In this document: positions 1 through 8,739 of the stretch, piece by piece
Layout: each line of letters starts with the position of its first letter
Position numbering within the stretch: the first letter of the stretch is position 1
DNA from: Streptomyces cylindrosporus
GTDB lineage: Bacteria; Actinomycetota; Actinomycetes; Streptomycetales; Streptomycetaceae
DNA length: 64,000 bases
Reading direction: 5' to 3'
Assembly (NCBI RefSeq): GCF_022698165.1
Contig: NZ_JALDAY010000011.1
Coordinates: forward strand, 372,001 to 436,000
Notes under the pieces: model-generated
What the model was told of the DNA's origin: nothing
Databases searched by the model: none
What the model saw: only the letters and a program-made list of their open reading frames with translations
Program-made: the position numbers and the translations under genes

Positions 1-1268
1 TGCAGATCGCGTTCATGTCGGAGGTCTGGCAGTTCGTCCTCGTCTCCTGCGTCATCGGTTCGGGCATCGGCTTCACGTACGGCGCGATGCCCGCGCTGAT
101 CATGGGCGCGGTGCCGCCGTCGCAGTCGGGCGCGGCGAACAGCCTGAACACGCTGATGCGTTCGATAGGTACGTCGACGGCGAGCGCCGTGGCCGGCGTG
201 ATCCTGTCCCAGATGACGACGAACCTCGGCTCGGTCGCCCTCCCCTCGGAGAACGGCTTCCGCACGGTCCTGGCGGTCGGCGGCGGCGCGGCACTGCTGG
301 CGTTCGCGGTGGCGTCGTTCATTCCGCGGCATCGGGGGGCGAGGGCTGATGCGGCGATGGTCGGCGCCGGGGCCGATGGCGATGAAGTGCCGGCTGCGGA
401 GGGGGTCGGGGCGGCGGTGGGCGCGAAGGTGCCTGGGGGGATTGCTTCGGGGGTGGCTGCCGGTGCGGAGGCCGGCGCTAGTGCCGGTGCCGGTATTGGC
501 ATCGGCACCGGTATCCCGGTGAGCGGGCGGGTCTTCGGCGCGGAACGCATCCCGGTGGCCGGTTCGGCGATCACTCTGATCTCGCTCGGCGGGAAGCAGC
601 TGGGGCGGGCGGTCTCGCGGGCCGACGGTTCGTACGGCGTGGACGCGCCCGGCGCGGGTTCGTACGTCCTGATCGCCTCGGCCGACGGCTACCAACCGCA
701 GGCCTCCACGCTCGTCGTCGCGGACACGCCGATGTCGTACGACGTCCTGCTGAGCGGCACGAGTGGGCTCGCGGGGCTGGTCAGGGGCGCGGACGGCGGG
801 GCACCGGTCGCCGATGCGGTGGTCATCGTGACCGACGTGCGGGGCGAGGTGCTGGCCACGGCGCGGACCGACGTGCTGGGCGAGTTCCATGTCACCGACC
901 TGGTGCCGGGCACCGTGACACTCGCCGTCAACTCCCCCAAGCACCGCCCGCTGGCCCTGCCCGTCGAGGTCGGCGGCACCGGCACCACGCGCATCGAGGT
1001 GGAACTCCGCCCCGGCGCCCACGTGCGAGGCACGGTACGCGGGTCGGGTGCCCCGCTCTCCGACGCCCGGGTGACGCTGGTGGACGCGGCGGGCAACGTG
1101 GTCGCGACGACCCGGACCGGCCTGGACGGCGCGTACGCCTTCTCCGACCTGGACAGCGGCGCGTACACGGTCATAGCGACGGGTTACCCGCCGCGGGCGG
1201 CGACGGTGTCGGTATCGGGCGGAGACGTCGACGAGCACGACATCGAACTGGCCCACAGCGGGGAGTAG
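1..1268 (+). CDS. MFS transporter C-terminal part fused to carboxypeptidase-regulatory-like repeats (5' truncated by window)
   Basis: The frame is open from the window edge, so the true start lies upstream. The visible first ~105 residues hold the last membrane helices of a drug:H+ antiporter-type MFS protein, including PSQSGAANSLNTLMRSIGTS, typical of 14-TM exporters. An Ala/Gly-rich linker (about residues 110-165) follows, then three tandem ~80-residue beta-sandwich repeats of the carboxypeptidase-regulatory-like type, with the patterns VSGRVFG, LAGLVRG and VRGTVRG at each repeat start and GxYxxxxx(A/S)xGY endings. The repeats should form an extracytoplasmic or cytoplasmic appendage of unknown role. 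The transporter family is clear; the substrate is not. Confidence 0.85.
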   Translation, partial: QIAFMSEVWQFVLVSCVIGSGIGFTYGAMPALIMGAVPPSQSGAANSLNTLMRSIGTSTASAVAGVILSQMTTNLGSVALPSENGFRTVLAVGGGAALLAFAVASFIPRHRGARADAAMVGAGADGDEVPAAEGVGAAVGAKVPGGIASGVAAGAEAGASAGAGIGIGTGIPVSGRVFGAERIPVAGSAITLISLGGKQLGRAVSRADGSYGVDAPGAGSYVLIASADGYQPQASTLVVADTPMSYDVLLSGTSGLAGLVRGADGGAPVADAVVIVTDVRGEVLATARTDVLGEFHVTDLVPGTVTLAVNSPKHRPLALPVEVGGTGTTRIEVELRPGAHVRGTVRGSGAPLSDARVTLVDAAGNVVATTRTGLDGAYAFSDLDSGAYTVIATGYPPRAATVSVSGGDVDEHDIELAHSGE

Positions 1269-1299
1269 TTCGCGAGGGCGGACAGCTTCGGCGCCAGGC

Positions 1300-1353
1300 A
1301 AGGACGGGCGCCACGGCGAGGACAGACGCCACGGCAAGGACAGGCGCGGTGCG
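1300..1353. repeat. Three imperfect 18-bp tandem repeats
   Basis: Units at 1300-1317, 1318-1335 and 1336-1353 share the core AGGACnGnCGCCACGGC. They sit just after the transporter stop codon. No function is evident; they may be remnants of slippage in GC-rich DNA. Confidence 0.5.
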
Positions 1354-1359
1354 AGACCG

Positions 1360-1401
1360 GGCCTGCGCGGACACCCTGAGCGGAGGGCGTCCGCGCGGGC
1401 C
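1360..1401 (+). terminator. Hairpin downstream of the MFS gene
   Basis: A 13-bp stem (1360-1372 with 1389-1401, one G-T mismatch) and a 16-nt loop lie about 90 bp after the transporter stop. There is no U-tract, as is common for Streptomyces terminators. Confidence 0.5.
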
Positions 1402-1430
1402 CACGCCTGCAATCACCGGCGCATACGAAG

Positions 1431-1472
1431 AGACCCCCTCCATATCGCGTCTCCGCGAAGTGGAGGGGGTCT
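1431..1472 (-). terminator. Chromosomal copy of the tRNA-Tyr terminator hairpin, now orphaned
   Basis: A 12-bp perfect stem (1431-1442 / 1461-1472) sits immediately beyond the tRNA 3' end fragment, in the position of the native tRNA-Tyr terminator. Integration of the elements separated it from the intact tRNA about 50 kb to the right. The right arm and following bases are nearly identical to the matching sequence next to the middle att copy. Confidence 0.65.
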
Positions 1473-1481
1473 TCCCCGAAG

Positions 1482-1532
1482 TGGCGGCGCCAGGATTCGA
1501 ACCTGGGAAGGCTGAGTCGGCAGATTTACAGT
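1482..1532 (-). repeat. attL of element 1: tRNA-Tyr 3'-end copy 1
   Basis: A 51-bp copy of the tRNA-Tyr 3' half, from discriminator base through T-arm and variable arm into the anticodon loop. It is identical to 51983-52033 except T at 1517, where the other two copies have C. It marks the left end of element 1. Confidence 0.93.
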
Positions 1533-1613
1533 GGGCTGGAGATCATGGCTCTGAGCTGCGCCTTCCGCTCTGATTCAGTGTCATGGCCCGTGGCTAGCCC
1601 GGATCTTGGTCCG

Positions 1614-2609
1614 TCAGGCCGCTTCTCCGTGTCCTCCCTGGGCATCATCTGGGCCCTCTTCCTTGGCGTGCCGGTCGCCGTCCGGGCCCTCGGCGGAGTC
1701 CTCGGAGGGCGGACCCACGCGGTCATCGATGTCGATGCGGACACGGTCAGGGGCGCTGCCGGAGTTGTGCGATGGAGCGCTCGCCTCCACGATCTTGGCG
1801 ATGCGCTCGTGGAGGAGACCTGCGATCGCTCGGGTACCGAGGTCGGCGTCGGGGTCGTCCTGGACGTCACCGAGCCGGGTCAGGACGGCGACCAGGCTGG
1901 GACCTGAGACCTCGACGAGAACGGCATCCGAGGCGTCCTTCACCTCACCGGGGATGCAGAAGTGCCGGTCCCTGCTGGCGTGTTCGACGAGGAACGCCCA
2001 GGTGTCACGGTGAGCGTGGATAGTGGCTGCGGAGATGCCGGCCGCGGCCCGAAGAAGCCGGAGGCGCTCCTTGACGTCTTCGAGTTGCAGGACGTTCGCC
2101 TCCGGCTCGCCATCATCGCTGACGTCAGGCTCGGCGCTCTCGGTGGCGGGGCGCTCGTCGGAGCCAGGCAGGTCATCGGCAACAGGTTGTTCGGTTTGCT
2201 GCGCCGGCTGTGCGTTACGAGTGAGGTCACTGATGCCGCTTCGAATCGCGACGAGTTCGCCGCCGATCTGCGTGAGCGGGTCGCTGATGTTGTCGTTGGT
2301 CCGGGTGAGGCCCTCACGAATCACGGCCCGCACTTCGGTGAGTCCGGTGTTGATCGCCGCCGAGCTGTCCTGCCGGATCTGGTCGATCCCGTGCTGCTGG
2401 TCCGACATCTGCTGCCGTAATGCCGCGAGCTCGGTCAGCACCTGATGTTGCAGGTCCAGCTTCTCCAGGACCTGCGCCCTCAGGTCCCCTACCTCTCGCT
2501 TCAGGTCCAGAATCGCTTGATGTAACCCCTCGATACCAAAGATCTCTACCGCCCCCTCGTGTCGGTAACTGACCTGGTCAGGGTGCGGTCGGGTACATCC
2601 AGACAGCAA
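1614..2609 (-). CDS. Coiled-coil hypothetical protein
   Basis: 331 residues from a TTG start that lacks a convincing ribosome site, so the N-terminus is uncertain. Residues ~25-135 are heptad-rich helix (LHQAILDLKREVGDLRAQV..., LTELAALRQQMSDQQ), followed by an acidic low-complexity linker (~140-175). The ~180-290 region is globular alpha-helical, and the tail is very acidic. No catalytic motif is visible. It lies just inside the left att site, convergent with nothing nearby, and is probably element cargo. Function unknown. Confidence 0.6.
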   Translation of the reverse strand: MLSGCTRPHPDQVSYRHEGAVEIFGIEGLHQAILDLKREVGDLRAQVLEKLDLQHQVLTELAALRQQMSDQQHGIDQIRQDSSAAINTGLTEVRAVIREGLTRTNDNISDPLTQIGGELVAIRSGISDLTRNAQPAQQTEQPVADDLPGSDERPATESAEPDVSDDGEPEANVLQLEDVKERLRLLRAAAGISAATIHAHRDTWAFLVEHASRDRHFCIPGEVKDASDAVLVEVSGPSLVAVLTRLGDVQDDPDADLGTRAIAGLLHERIAKIVEASAPSHNSGSAPDRVRIDIDDRVGPPSEDSAEGPDGDRHAKEEGPDDAQGGHGEAA

Positions 2610-2812
2610 GGGCGCGATTCGGACAGTAGAGGGATGAACTACGACTGAGTTCGCCGCAGGGAGCCCTCGAACGCGCCCGGGGCCGATCTTGTTCGAAGCG
2701 GCCAGTGTTTCCTTACGGCATCAAGGCTCGCTGCGCTCGCTGGTCCGGCCTACGACGGCGCTTGCCGATCTTCGAGCCATAGGCTCCGCCCAGGCGTATC
2801 AACGGCCGCTCT

Positions 2813-3166
2813 GGCCCGCATACCACCGCCACCACGATCCGGCCTCAAGGATGGAAAAGATCAACAGCAGCTAGACCCCAACGCCCAAGTCTCGGGGGCC
2901 ATCACGCACCCCTTTCCACCCGGTTGCCTACAGAAGTAGGTCGGATCCAACCGAGGGCCGCGCCAAGCGCGGCGGCGCCGGTCGGTCGCCGCCGCGCCGC
3001 CTCCATGTCTCCGCCACCGGCGCACGTCGCCGCCCGCCCGTCGCCGCACGCAGCGGCCAAAGTCCAACACGGGCACGGGGGGCGGATGTGATCCCCAACG
3101 GTGCAGGTCAAAGACGCTTTGTGTTACCGAAAGAGGCCGGATCGTGGTGGCGGCGGCATGCGGGCC
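2813..3166. repeat. 34-bp inverted repeat pair flanking about 286 bp
   Basis: 2813-2846 and 3133-3166 are reverse complements over 34 bp with two mismatches; the shared core is CACCACGATCCGGCCTC. No transposase lies between or beside the arms. This may be a non-autonomous element or two inverted copies of a dispersed repeat. Confidence 0.5.
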
Positions 3167-3304
3167 GACGCTGCCAGATACGTAGGCGTTCGAACGGTTC
3201 GCTGATCCCGCACCAGGCCACCGGCCGGACGGCGGACGCGGCCATGTGAGGGGGAGAAACCCGCTGTGGCTGGGGCGGTCGGCTCCGCGACTTTAGCCAG
3301 CCAC

Positions 3305-3413
3305 TTTGGCGCGAGCCTCGAAGATCATGGCCCCAACGTCGTGCTTTAACGGGCAGGTCAACAGACTGCCCGACGCGCCGGAAGCTTACGGGGCCATGAT
3401 CACTCGCGCCAAA
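3305..3413. repeat. Nested inverted repeats (three-layer hairpin)
   Basis: Three concentric arm pairs: TTTGGCGC (3305-3312) with its complement ending at 3413; GATCATGGCCCC (3323-3334) with its complement at 3391-3402; and GGGCAG with CTGCCC (about 3351-3370) inside. Together they could fold into one long stem. It lies 55 bp beyond the stop of the minus-strand gene at 3468-4577, so it may act as its terminator or be a structured RNA or mobile-element end. Confidence 0.5.
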
Positions 3414-3467
3414 GCAGCTCCCGGCCAAAGTCGCTACACCGACCTGTCGAAAATAGCGAGACCGAGT

Positions 3468-4577
3468 TCACTCAGGCGCCCATTCCATATGGGTCCCGCT
3501 CTGGTGCGTTCGGGCTACCAAATGCTTCGCGGGAACCAACACGTCGTCGGGAAATGGAAACTCTGCCCAGGGGTTGTCAAACCGAAGAAGGGCTGGAACC
3601 TCTTGTGTCACTGGAAGCCATCCGCGCATGAGTACAAAAACGCAACTCAGTCGCCTGTTGCGCCCCTCAGGATGCGCCGCAGAAATCGAGAAGACGCCGT
3701 TCCGCCTACGCACCGGGGTTGCAACGCCAGGATTCGTCAAGCTTATGGCTATTGCATCATCACCATACAGGGCATTAATGACGTCTTCGGTGTCGCACAA
3801 TGTGTCCCGCACGCTTATCATGATGGCGAAAGGTTTTTCACGATGCTCGTACCTACTGCCGGCCTTTTGACTCACGGCAGAGCGCAACCTGCGATCCGAC
3901 GCCACGAACTTCGTCACTATAGGACCGGCCACCACGATGGGCTCCCGCTCAGTGGGTGACGTTACTCGGCGCCGTGGGACAAACGTGAATTCAATCTCGA
4001 CTTCAGGAGTCGAATATATGACACACGGATAGTCACTTTGCGCCAGTCCAGGGGCCGGATCTGCAAGATTGCCGATCTCTTCGCGTAGCCACCTTGTAAG
4101 ATTTTTTAGGCTGGGTTGGCGTTTCCAGTCGTTGATCTCCGGCAACACATACCATTTATCTGGGCGAACTCTACTGTCAATCCCCCTCACCAGCGCATCA
4201 TTTCTTGAGATTTCGGAACTGAATTCCTTTTCCATGAAGAGCGTCAGTAGCTCCACGCCAGCAATGTAGTCTGACCTTCGGTAAAGCCGAAAGTCTGGAC
4301 TGTGATCATCTTCCTCGTATCTGACCTGGCAGGTTCTTGATAGAAGGTCATGGGCATAGAGCTCATCCACGGCCTGCAGTACTCCTATATCATCCTCACC
4401 CTGAAGACGACTCAGAACCATCGAGTCACGATCACCGAATGTGGAGTACCAGTGATTGATTCTGCGCCTAGCATCATTCGCCTCGGGGGCGCCTGAGGTG
4501 CGAAACCATTGGGCCCAGCCGCCGAATGGTCCATCACTCGGCTCTTCGGGGGCAGGGAATACCTGACGTGAGCTCAT
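3468..4577 (-). CDS. Hypothetical protein, AT-richer than its surroundings, possible nuclease-like fold
   Basis: 369 residues. Codon use is visibly more AT-rich than the transfer genes, which points to separate acquisition. A segment at about residues 94-110 reads SPDFRLY...GVELLT, reminiscent of the PD-...-(D/E)x strands of PD-(D/E)XK nucleases, but the usual Lys is absent. Near the C-terminus, LRFDNPWAEFPFPDDVL resembles a motif seen in several bacterial hypotheticals of that fold. No membrane segments. It is followed upstream (4733-5884) by a second AT-richer minus-strand gene. The nuclease suggestion is weak inference. Confidence 0.65.
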   Translation of the reverse strand: MSSRQVFPAPEEPSDGPFGGWAQWFRTSGAPEANDARRRINHWYSTFGDRDSMVLSRLQGEDDIGVLQAVDELYAHDLLSRTCQVRYEEDDHSPDFRLYRRSDYIAGVELLTLFMEKEFSSEISRNDALVRGIDSRVRPDKWYVLPEINDWKRQPSLKNLTRWLREEIGNLADPAPGLAQSDYPCVIYSTPEVEIEFTFVPRRRVTSPTEREPIVVAGPIVTKFVASDRRLRSAVSQKAGSRYEHREKPFAIMISVRDTLCDTEDVINALYGDDAIAISLTNPGVATPVRRRNGVFSISAAHPEGRNRRLSCVFVLMRGWLPVTQEVPALLRFDNPWAEFPFPDDVLVPAKHLVARTHQSGTHMEWAPE

Positions 4578-4732
4578 CCTCCAAGACTATTGGGTCTCAG
4601 CTCCCCAGGTGCAAGGCATTTCCATATTGATCATGAGGCGCAGGGCCCGACGACAGTGTGGCGCCGCGCTCGCCCCATCGGCTGGACGCTTCACACGTAG
4701 TCCCGGGCAGGGCTCAGCGGTGACCGACTGCC

Positions 4733-5884
4733 TCATGGGAGCGCTCCCGGATCTCGATTGGGAATTTGACGTATCGCCGGAGTGCGACCCACATCTACCT
4801 GATCCTCAATCAAGCTGACCAAACGAACAAAAGCGACGGGAATCTCGTCCTCATCGTATTTCAATGCGGTTTGGACTTCAATCAGACAACCTCGAAGCTC
4901 AATGTCATTAACGCTCCCAGCCTGACGGATCAGATGCTCCACGTCTGACAATATTCCGCCGACATCCTCGTCAAGGTACGGAAACTGAGCATATCCCCTA
5001 GCCATAGAAGCCATGAGTTCACGAAACGGATTTGCACTAAGCATGACCTCTTCTGCGCGCCAAGATTGGTCATCCCGCCAGTGCATGAACCGAATAATCC
5101 TCCTTGGCAATGATCCTAACCATTTTCCCACTTGACGGCGGACCGCCAATACGTCGGCAGTTAGCAGTGTCTTATTCTGCGTGAACTCTGCAACCGCCGT
5201 TCCGGAGAGCACGGTAAATCCAACGCTCAGCGCCTCCGTTATGCTTAGATTGAAAACGATATCGCTGGTAATGCCAGTTACCAAACCCGCGACAACGGCC
5301 CGAGTCCAGAGCCGCCAGTTTGCATGCTTCTTCCGAATTTCCAAGTCTGGAGTAGAAGGGAGCAGTGCGCGCGTCATCTCCCAACGGGCCTGATTCCATC
5401 CTGGATTACCGTGAGGCTCCCCGAGAAGGCCAAGTATTTCCGTGGCGACGGCTACCGCAAAAATGTTAGCTCGCCGCTCAACGCGCGGGTATCCGGCGTG
5501 GTCAAGGGCAAATTGACCTTCATCACTTCTCGCTGCGCTTTCTACCCATTCTTGCAGCCTTGTAAAGAAGGTCTCTTCACTCTTCCCCGAATAGTCGGGA
5601 AATCTGACACCTCGCGTTACCTTTTCGCGACCCCACCTTGTCGCTTTATTGGATATTTCATTCAACGACTCGATCTCAATACTCGTTTGATCTAGTACGT
5701 CACAGAACTTTCTCGCACCCTCGATTACATGTGCATTGGCTAGCGGTTCATCTGCTATACCGCTTCTCAGAGCCCTGGTAACGGCCTCTCGCCTTAAATA
5801 CTCAAGCCACCCCCTCTGATTCAGGATGATCCGCACGGCATGGAACGTGCGATAGATCTTCCCGACCTCCCGAAGTTCGTTCAT
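4733..5884 (-). CDS. Hypothetical membrane protein, AT-richer cargo
   Basis: 383 residues. The N-terminal ~190 are soluble and alpha-helical. Two hydrophobic helices follow at about 200-240 (RAVVAGLVTGITSDIVF..., ALSVGFTVLSGTAVAEF), then a soluble C-terminal domain (~245-383). Both termini would lie on the same side of the membrane. It shares orientation and AT-rich codon use with the neighbouring 3468-4577 gene (155 bp apart). Unrecognised family. Confidence 0.65.
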   Translation of the reverse strand: MNELREVGKIYRTFHAVRIILNQRGWLEYLRREAVTRALRSGIADEPLANAHVIEGARKFCDVLDQTSIEIESLNEISNKATRWGREKVTRGVRFPDYSGKSEETFFTRLQEWVESAARSDEGQFALDHAGYPRVERRANIFAVAVATEILGLLGEPHGNPGWNQARWEMTRALLPSTPDLEIRKKHANWRLWTRAVVAGLVTGITSDIVFNLSITEALSVGFTVLSGTAVAEFTQNKTLLTADVLAVRRQVGKWLGSLPRRIIRFMHWRDDQSWRAEEVMLSANPFRELMASMARGYAQFPYLDEDVGGILSDVEHLIRQAGSVNDIELRGCLIEVQTALKYDEDEIPVAFVRLVSLIEDQVDVGRTPAIRQIPNRDPGALP

Positions 5885-6092
5885 GCTCGCCCCCCCAAGT
5901 CGAGATCGACAAAGGTACCGCTCAGCTCCTTGGGTCTAGAAGACGTGGGACGGATCTGTCACCCGATCGGTGGACTAGCCCGTGCCCTCCATAGACTGCT
6001 TCACGCCGCCTGGCCGGATCCGCGCACTTGCTGACGCTTCATGTACGTGTCACACAGTTGATAACGGGATGTCTCAGGGAGGGGGACTCTGC

Positions 6093-6719
6093 ATGCCTGT
6101 GCTGGGCGGCACCAGCGGTGAGCCGTCGGATTGGGCCGTGGAGCGTTTCGGGCGGCATGCCGGCAGGCTCGTCATAGCGATCCCGGAGCAACTCGCCAGG
6201 GCTCATGCGCGGGCTCATGCCGTGCACCTCACCGCGAGGCTGAAGAAGCGCAGCCCTTACGGCGTCACCCTGGCCGAGGCCGTGCGCGAGAACCTCGCGG
6301 ATACGGCTCGCGAGTTGGAGGAAGCCGTGCGGGACGTGCGCGGGTACGAGTACGCCGTCATCAACGACCACGCGCTCTTCCCCTTCAAGTACGCCGACCG
6401 GCCCAGGCCTCTCGAACGTGCTCGGCTGGCGGCCAACGCCTCCCCCACTCGCCGTCGGATGCTCCTGAGCCACGGGCCGGAGCCACAAGACGGGCTCTTC
6501 CCGCTTGACGACGAGCTGACGACAGAAGAGTACGAGGAGCTGCACGAGACCTTCGAGGCCTTGGGCGCCTCCACGAAGCTCGTGTGTCTGTTCTTCACGG
6601 CCGACCCAGAGAACGGCATACATGCCATCCACTGGGGAGACGCCCACCTCGAACCTGACCGCACCTTCACCTGGCTCCACAGTGAACAGCTCCGAGTGGC
6701 GGCCCAACCGCTTGAGTGA
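6093..6719 (+). CDS. Hypothetical protein (208 aa)
   Basis: The ATG at 6093 is chosen because a strong ribosome site (AGGGAGGGGG, 6077-6086 region) precedes it by 7 nt; the longer frame upstream lacks one. The protein is soluble and helix-rich in the first 90 residues (VIAIPEQLARAHARAHAVHLTARLKKR...). Its second half is acidic (LDDELTTEEYEELHETFEAL) and ends in a mixed strand region. No known motif recognised. A hairpin terminator follows at 6783-6824. Confidence 0.65.
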   Translation: MPVLGGTSGEPSDWAVERFGRHAGRLVIAIPEQLARAHARAHAVHLTARLKKRSPYGVTLAEAVRENLADTARELEEAVRDVRGYEYAVINDHALFPFKYADRPRPLERARLAANASPTRRRMLLSHGPEPQDGLFPLDDELTTEEYEELHETFEALGASTKLVCLFFTADPENGIHAIHWGDAHLEPDRTFTWLHSEQLRVAAQPLE

Positions 6720-6782
6720 GCAGTCCCCGCGCTGGGCCGTCCCCGGGCCGTGCGAGGTAACCCGACGCCGACCGACAACGAC

Positions 6783-6824
6783 AGAAGCCCACGGCATCTG
6801 AACTGGTCAGAGCCGTGGGCTTCT
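6783..6824 (+). terminator. Intrinsic-type hairpin
   Basis: A perfect 13-bp stem AGAAGCCCACGGC / GCCGTGGGCTTCT with a 16-nt loop, ending in TTCTT, 63 bp after the stop at 6719. It could also serve the opposite strand. Confidence 0.65.
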
Positions 6825-6934
6825 TCAGCGTCGCTGGTCAGCGAGACTCGTGATCAGTAGACCGGCTACTGATTACCCGCGGCTGCACTTGACTCGCAGT
6901 GAGACTCCGCCGACCGCGATGCCAAGATCTGGGT

Positions 6935-7513
6935 TCAGGAGGCGAGGAAGGCTGCGATCTGTGCTAGGAGCCCGATGGCAACGAGGAACCAACCGAGCAC
7001 CTGTTCGTGTAGGCCTTCGAGGGCATCACGCTTCGCCTCTTCGTCGAGCGCCGAGATCTGCGCTCCGAGGTCCGAAGCAACTTGTTGATCTCCCTTATCT
7101 CGGACCTGCTCCTCCTGCCTCAGGTCATGTTGCACGTCCTGAGCCAACTTGTAGACGCGGTTCAGCCGACGCTCAACCTCTGCCGTGAAGGCCGCCGGCT
7201 CCTGCGTCACATCTGGCAAGGGCCCGAACTGAACGAGGCCATGGGCATTCATCGCGGCCTCCACGGACAGAGCTGTGCCGAGGGTGGCCGTGATGGTTGG
7301 AGCTGGCCGTCGAAGTGCGCGGCGAACGGCACGGGTAAGACCGGATCGCCAGCGAGTAACCATCGCAACCTGAGTCGCGAACACGCGCCTGAAGAACGGA
7401 TCATCAGGGGCAGCGACGCTCTTGAACGTTCGGCGAAAGCCGTCGGCAGCATTGAGCAGCCCTAGAGCCGAGGACACAACGCTGATCAAGTTGAAGGTCG
7501 TTTCAGCGGACAC
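6935..7513 (-). CDS. Hypothetical protein with hydrophobic N-terminus and C-terminal membrane helix
   Basis: 192 residues from a GTG start. Residues 1-22 are moderately hydrophobic (LISVVSSALGLLNA). The middle is a charged helix (~115-165, ERRLNRVYKLAQDVQHDLRQEEQ), and the last ~22 residues form a clear membrane helix (VLGWFLVAIGLLAQIAAFLAS). This is the topology of a tail-anchored protein with a coiled cytoplasmic part. Cargo of element 1; function unknown. Confidence 0.6.
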   Translation of the reverse strand: MSAETTFNLISVVSSALGLLNAADGFRRTFKSVAAPDDPFFRRVFATQVAMVTRWRSGLTRAVRRALRRPAPTITATLGTALSVEAAMNAHGLVQFGPLPDVTQEPAAFTAEVERRLNRVYKLAQDVQHDLRQEEQVRDKGDQQVASDLGAQISALDEEAKRDALEGLHEQVLGWFLVAIGLLAQIAAFLAS

Positions 7514-7916
7514 GGGATCATCATGATGTTGGGTAGCAGGTCAAGTCACGCGGTCAGGGTGCCCAGACACACCGAACCCTGGGCCGTCCGACGCCCCCCG
7601 AGGCCACTCAACGACGACCGACAGTGACAGCCGAGCCGCAGCCGCCAGCCGTAAATCAGGCCCCGACGCTGCAGCACCGCAGATCAGCCTCGGAAGAAGC
7701 GGCAGATACCCTCAGCTTCCCAAGCTCATGCCCCTGATTAGCGACGCGTAGGGCGACCTGTGTGGGCACCGCCGGACCCTCGCGGTGAGCGCATGGAAGT
7801 GCCGTGAGCGCACTGCGAGTACACGTGCCCAGGGAGGGGTAGGCCCTCAAACCGGCCGTCACAGAGGACAAGCCGGAGATCAGCAAGGACCACGGGCGCG
7901 TAGGAGGAGGTGCTGG
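7514..7916. other. Intergenic region without visible gene
   Basis: About 400 bp between divergently placed cargo genes. No frame has a ribosome site and plausible composition. It probably holds the promoters of both flanking genes, but no convincing -10/-35 pair was identified. Confidence 0.4.
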
Positions 7917-8729
7917 TTGAGCTCACCACGCAGCAGATCGTCTTTGAGCTCTCAAACCGCCAAGCAGGCCGAGGAGGCGATCGCCCGCTCCCTCGCCAAG
8001 GCGCCGGCGGGACAGCGGCGTCTTGCTGACGGACGTGATACCCAGGCCACGCTGGTCGGCATGGTTCGTGAGTGGTGTGAGATCAACGGGGGCAGGTTCG
8101 AGATCGGAGCCGCCGGTAGCAAGTGGGTTCAACTGTCCGACGACTCCATGGCGATGGGCGACTTCCGCCCCTTGGGTCTCAGTACTGATCTGTGCGCGGT
8201 CAGCGATCACGCGGCGGCACGGACACTTGCAGCTGGCTACCGCAAGGCGGTCTTCGGCAGTGCGCCGCCCGTGAGTTATTGGTGCACCACGGCCATTCGA
8301 GATGACGTCATACCGATCATGCTGGCCGTCCTGGACCGTGAACTCACCGGGAGCGCGGCGTGCTTGGACTGGTATCTGCAGACTTCGTGCACGCCCAGGC
8401 TGTGCCTGCACCACCCAGACGACGACAGCACACCGTTCTGCGGCTCAGCCAGCTGTGCACTGGCGGCACCAAACTCGCCGTGCGATTGCGTATGCGGGGG
8501 CGTCAATCACGGGATGGGTGAGGAGGTGTTGAAAGCGCCGCTGCCGGATACACCGGATTGGCCATCCGCCCCGGCGCCCGTCTGGCGACCAGGATCCGGC
8601 AGCGTGGAGATCGACCGCACCCATCGGTATATCGCCGGCAGAAGCCCCTACAGCCGGCACGGCACGCGCTTCCGCCCACCCTCCGTTGCATGGACAGCCT
8701 CAGATGCGCCGGAGACCGGAAGGGGCTGA
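7917..8729 (+). CDS. Hypothetical protein (270 aa)
   Basis: A TTG start at 7917 is preferred: GGAGGAGG ends 6 nt upstream, and the translated N-terminus changes there from Arg-rich noise to a helix (AKQAEEAIARSLAKAPAGQRR). The C-terminal half is Cys-rich (CTPRLCLHH...FCGSASC...CDCVCGG), suggesting metal binding. It runs to 10 bp before the next gene, so the two are probably co-transcribed. No family recognised. Confidence 0.55.
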   Translation: MSSPRSRSSLSSQTAKQAEEAIARSLAKAPAGQRRLADGRDTQATLVGMVREWCEINGGRFEIGAAGSKWVQLSDDSMAMGDFRPLGLSTDLCAVSDHAAARTLAAGYRKAVFGSAPPVSYWCTTAIRDDVIPIMLAVLDRELTGSAACLDWYLQTSCTPRLCLHHPDDDSTPFCGSASCALAAPNSPCDCVCGGVNHGMGEEVLKAPLPDTPDWPSAPAPVWRPGSGSVEIDRTHRYIAGRSPYSRHGTRFRPPSVAWTASDAPETGRG

Positions 8730-8739
8730 AGGAGCGCCC

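Larger units (their letters stand above)
2610..3467. other. Gene-poor region with inverted repeats
   Basis: No frame here has a convincing start, ribosome site or protein-like composition; short frames read as low-complexity Arg/Pro/Ala text. The stretch is rich in inverted repeats (two listed separately) and looks like decayed mobile DNA between two cargo genes. Confidence 0.5.

Noticed and set aside
3306..3959. 217-codon plus-strand frame overlapping the 3468-4577 gene
   Set aside because: It overlaps a better minus-strand gene, begins inside the nested inverted repeats and has no protein-like composition.
7785..7916. Longer N-terminus, or a frameshift, for the 7917-8729 gene
   Set aside because: Upstream codons are Arg-rich noise, while a TTG at 7917 has an optimally spaced GGAGGAGG, so no frameshift needs to be invoked.
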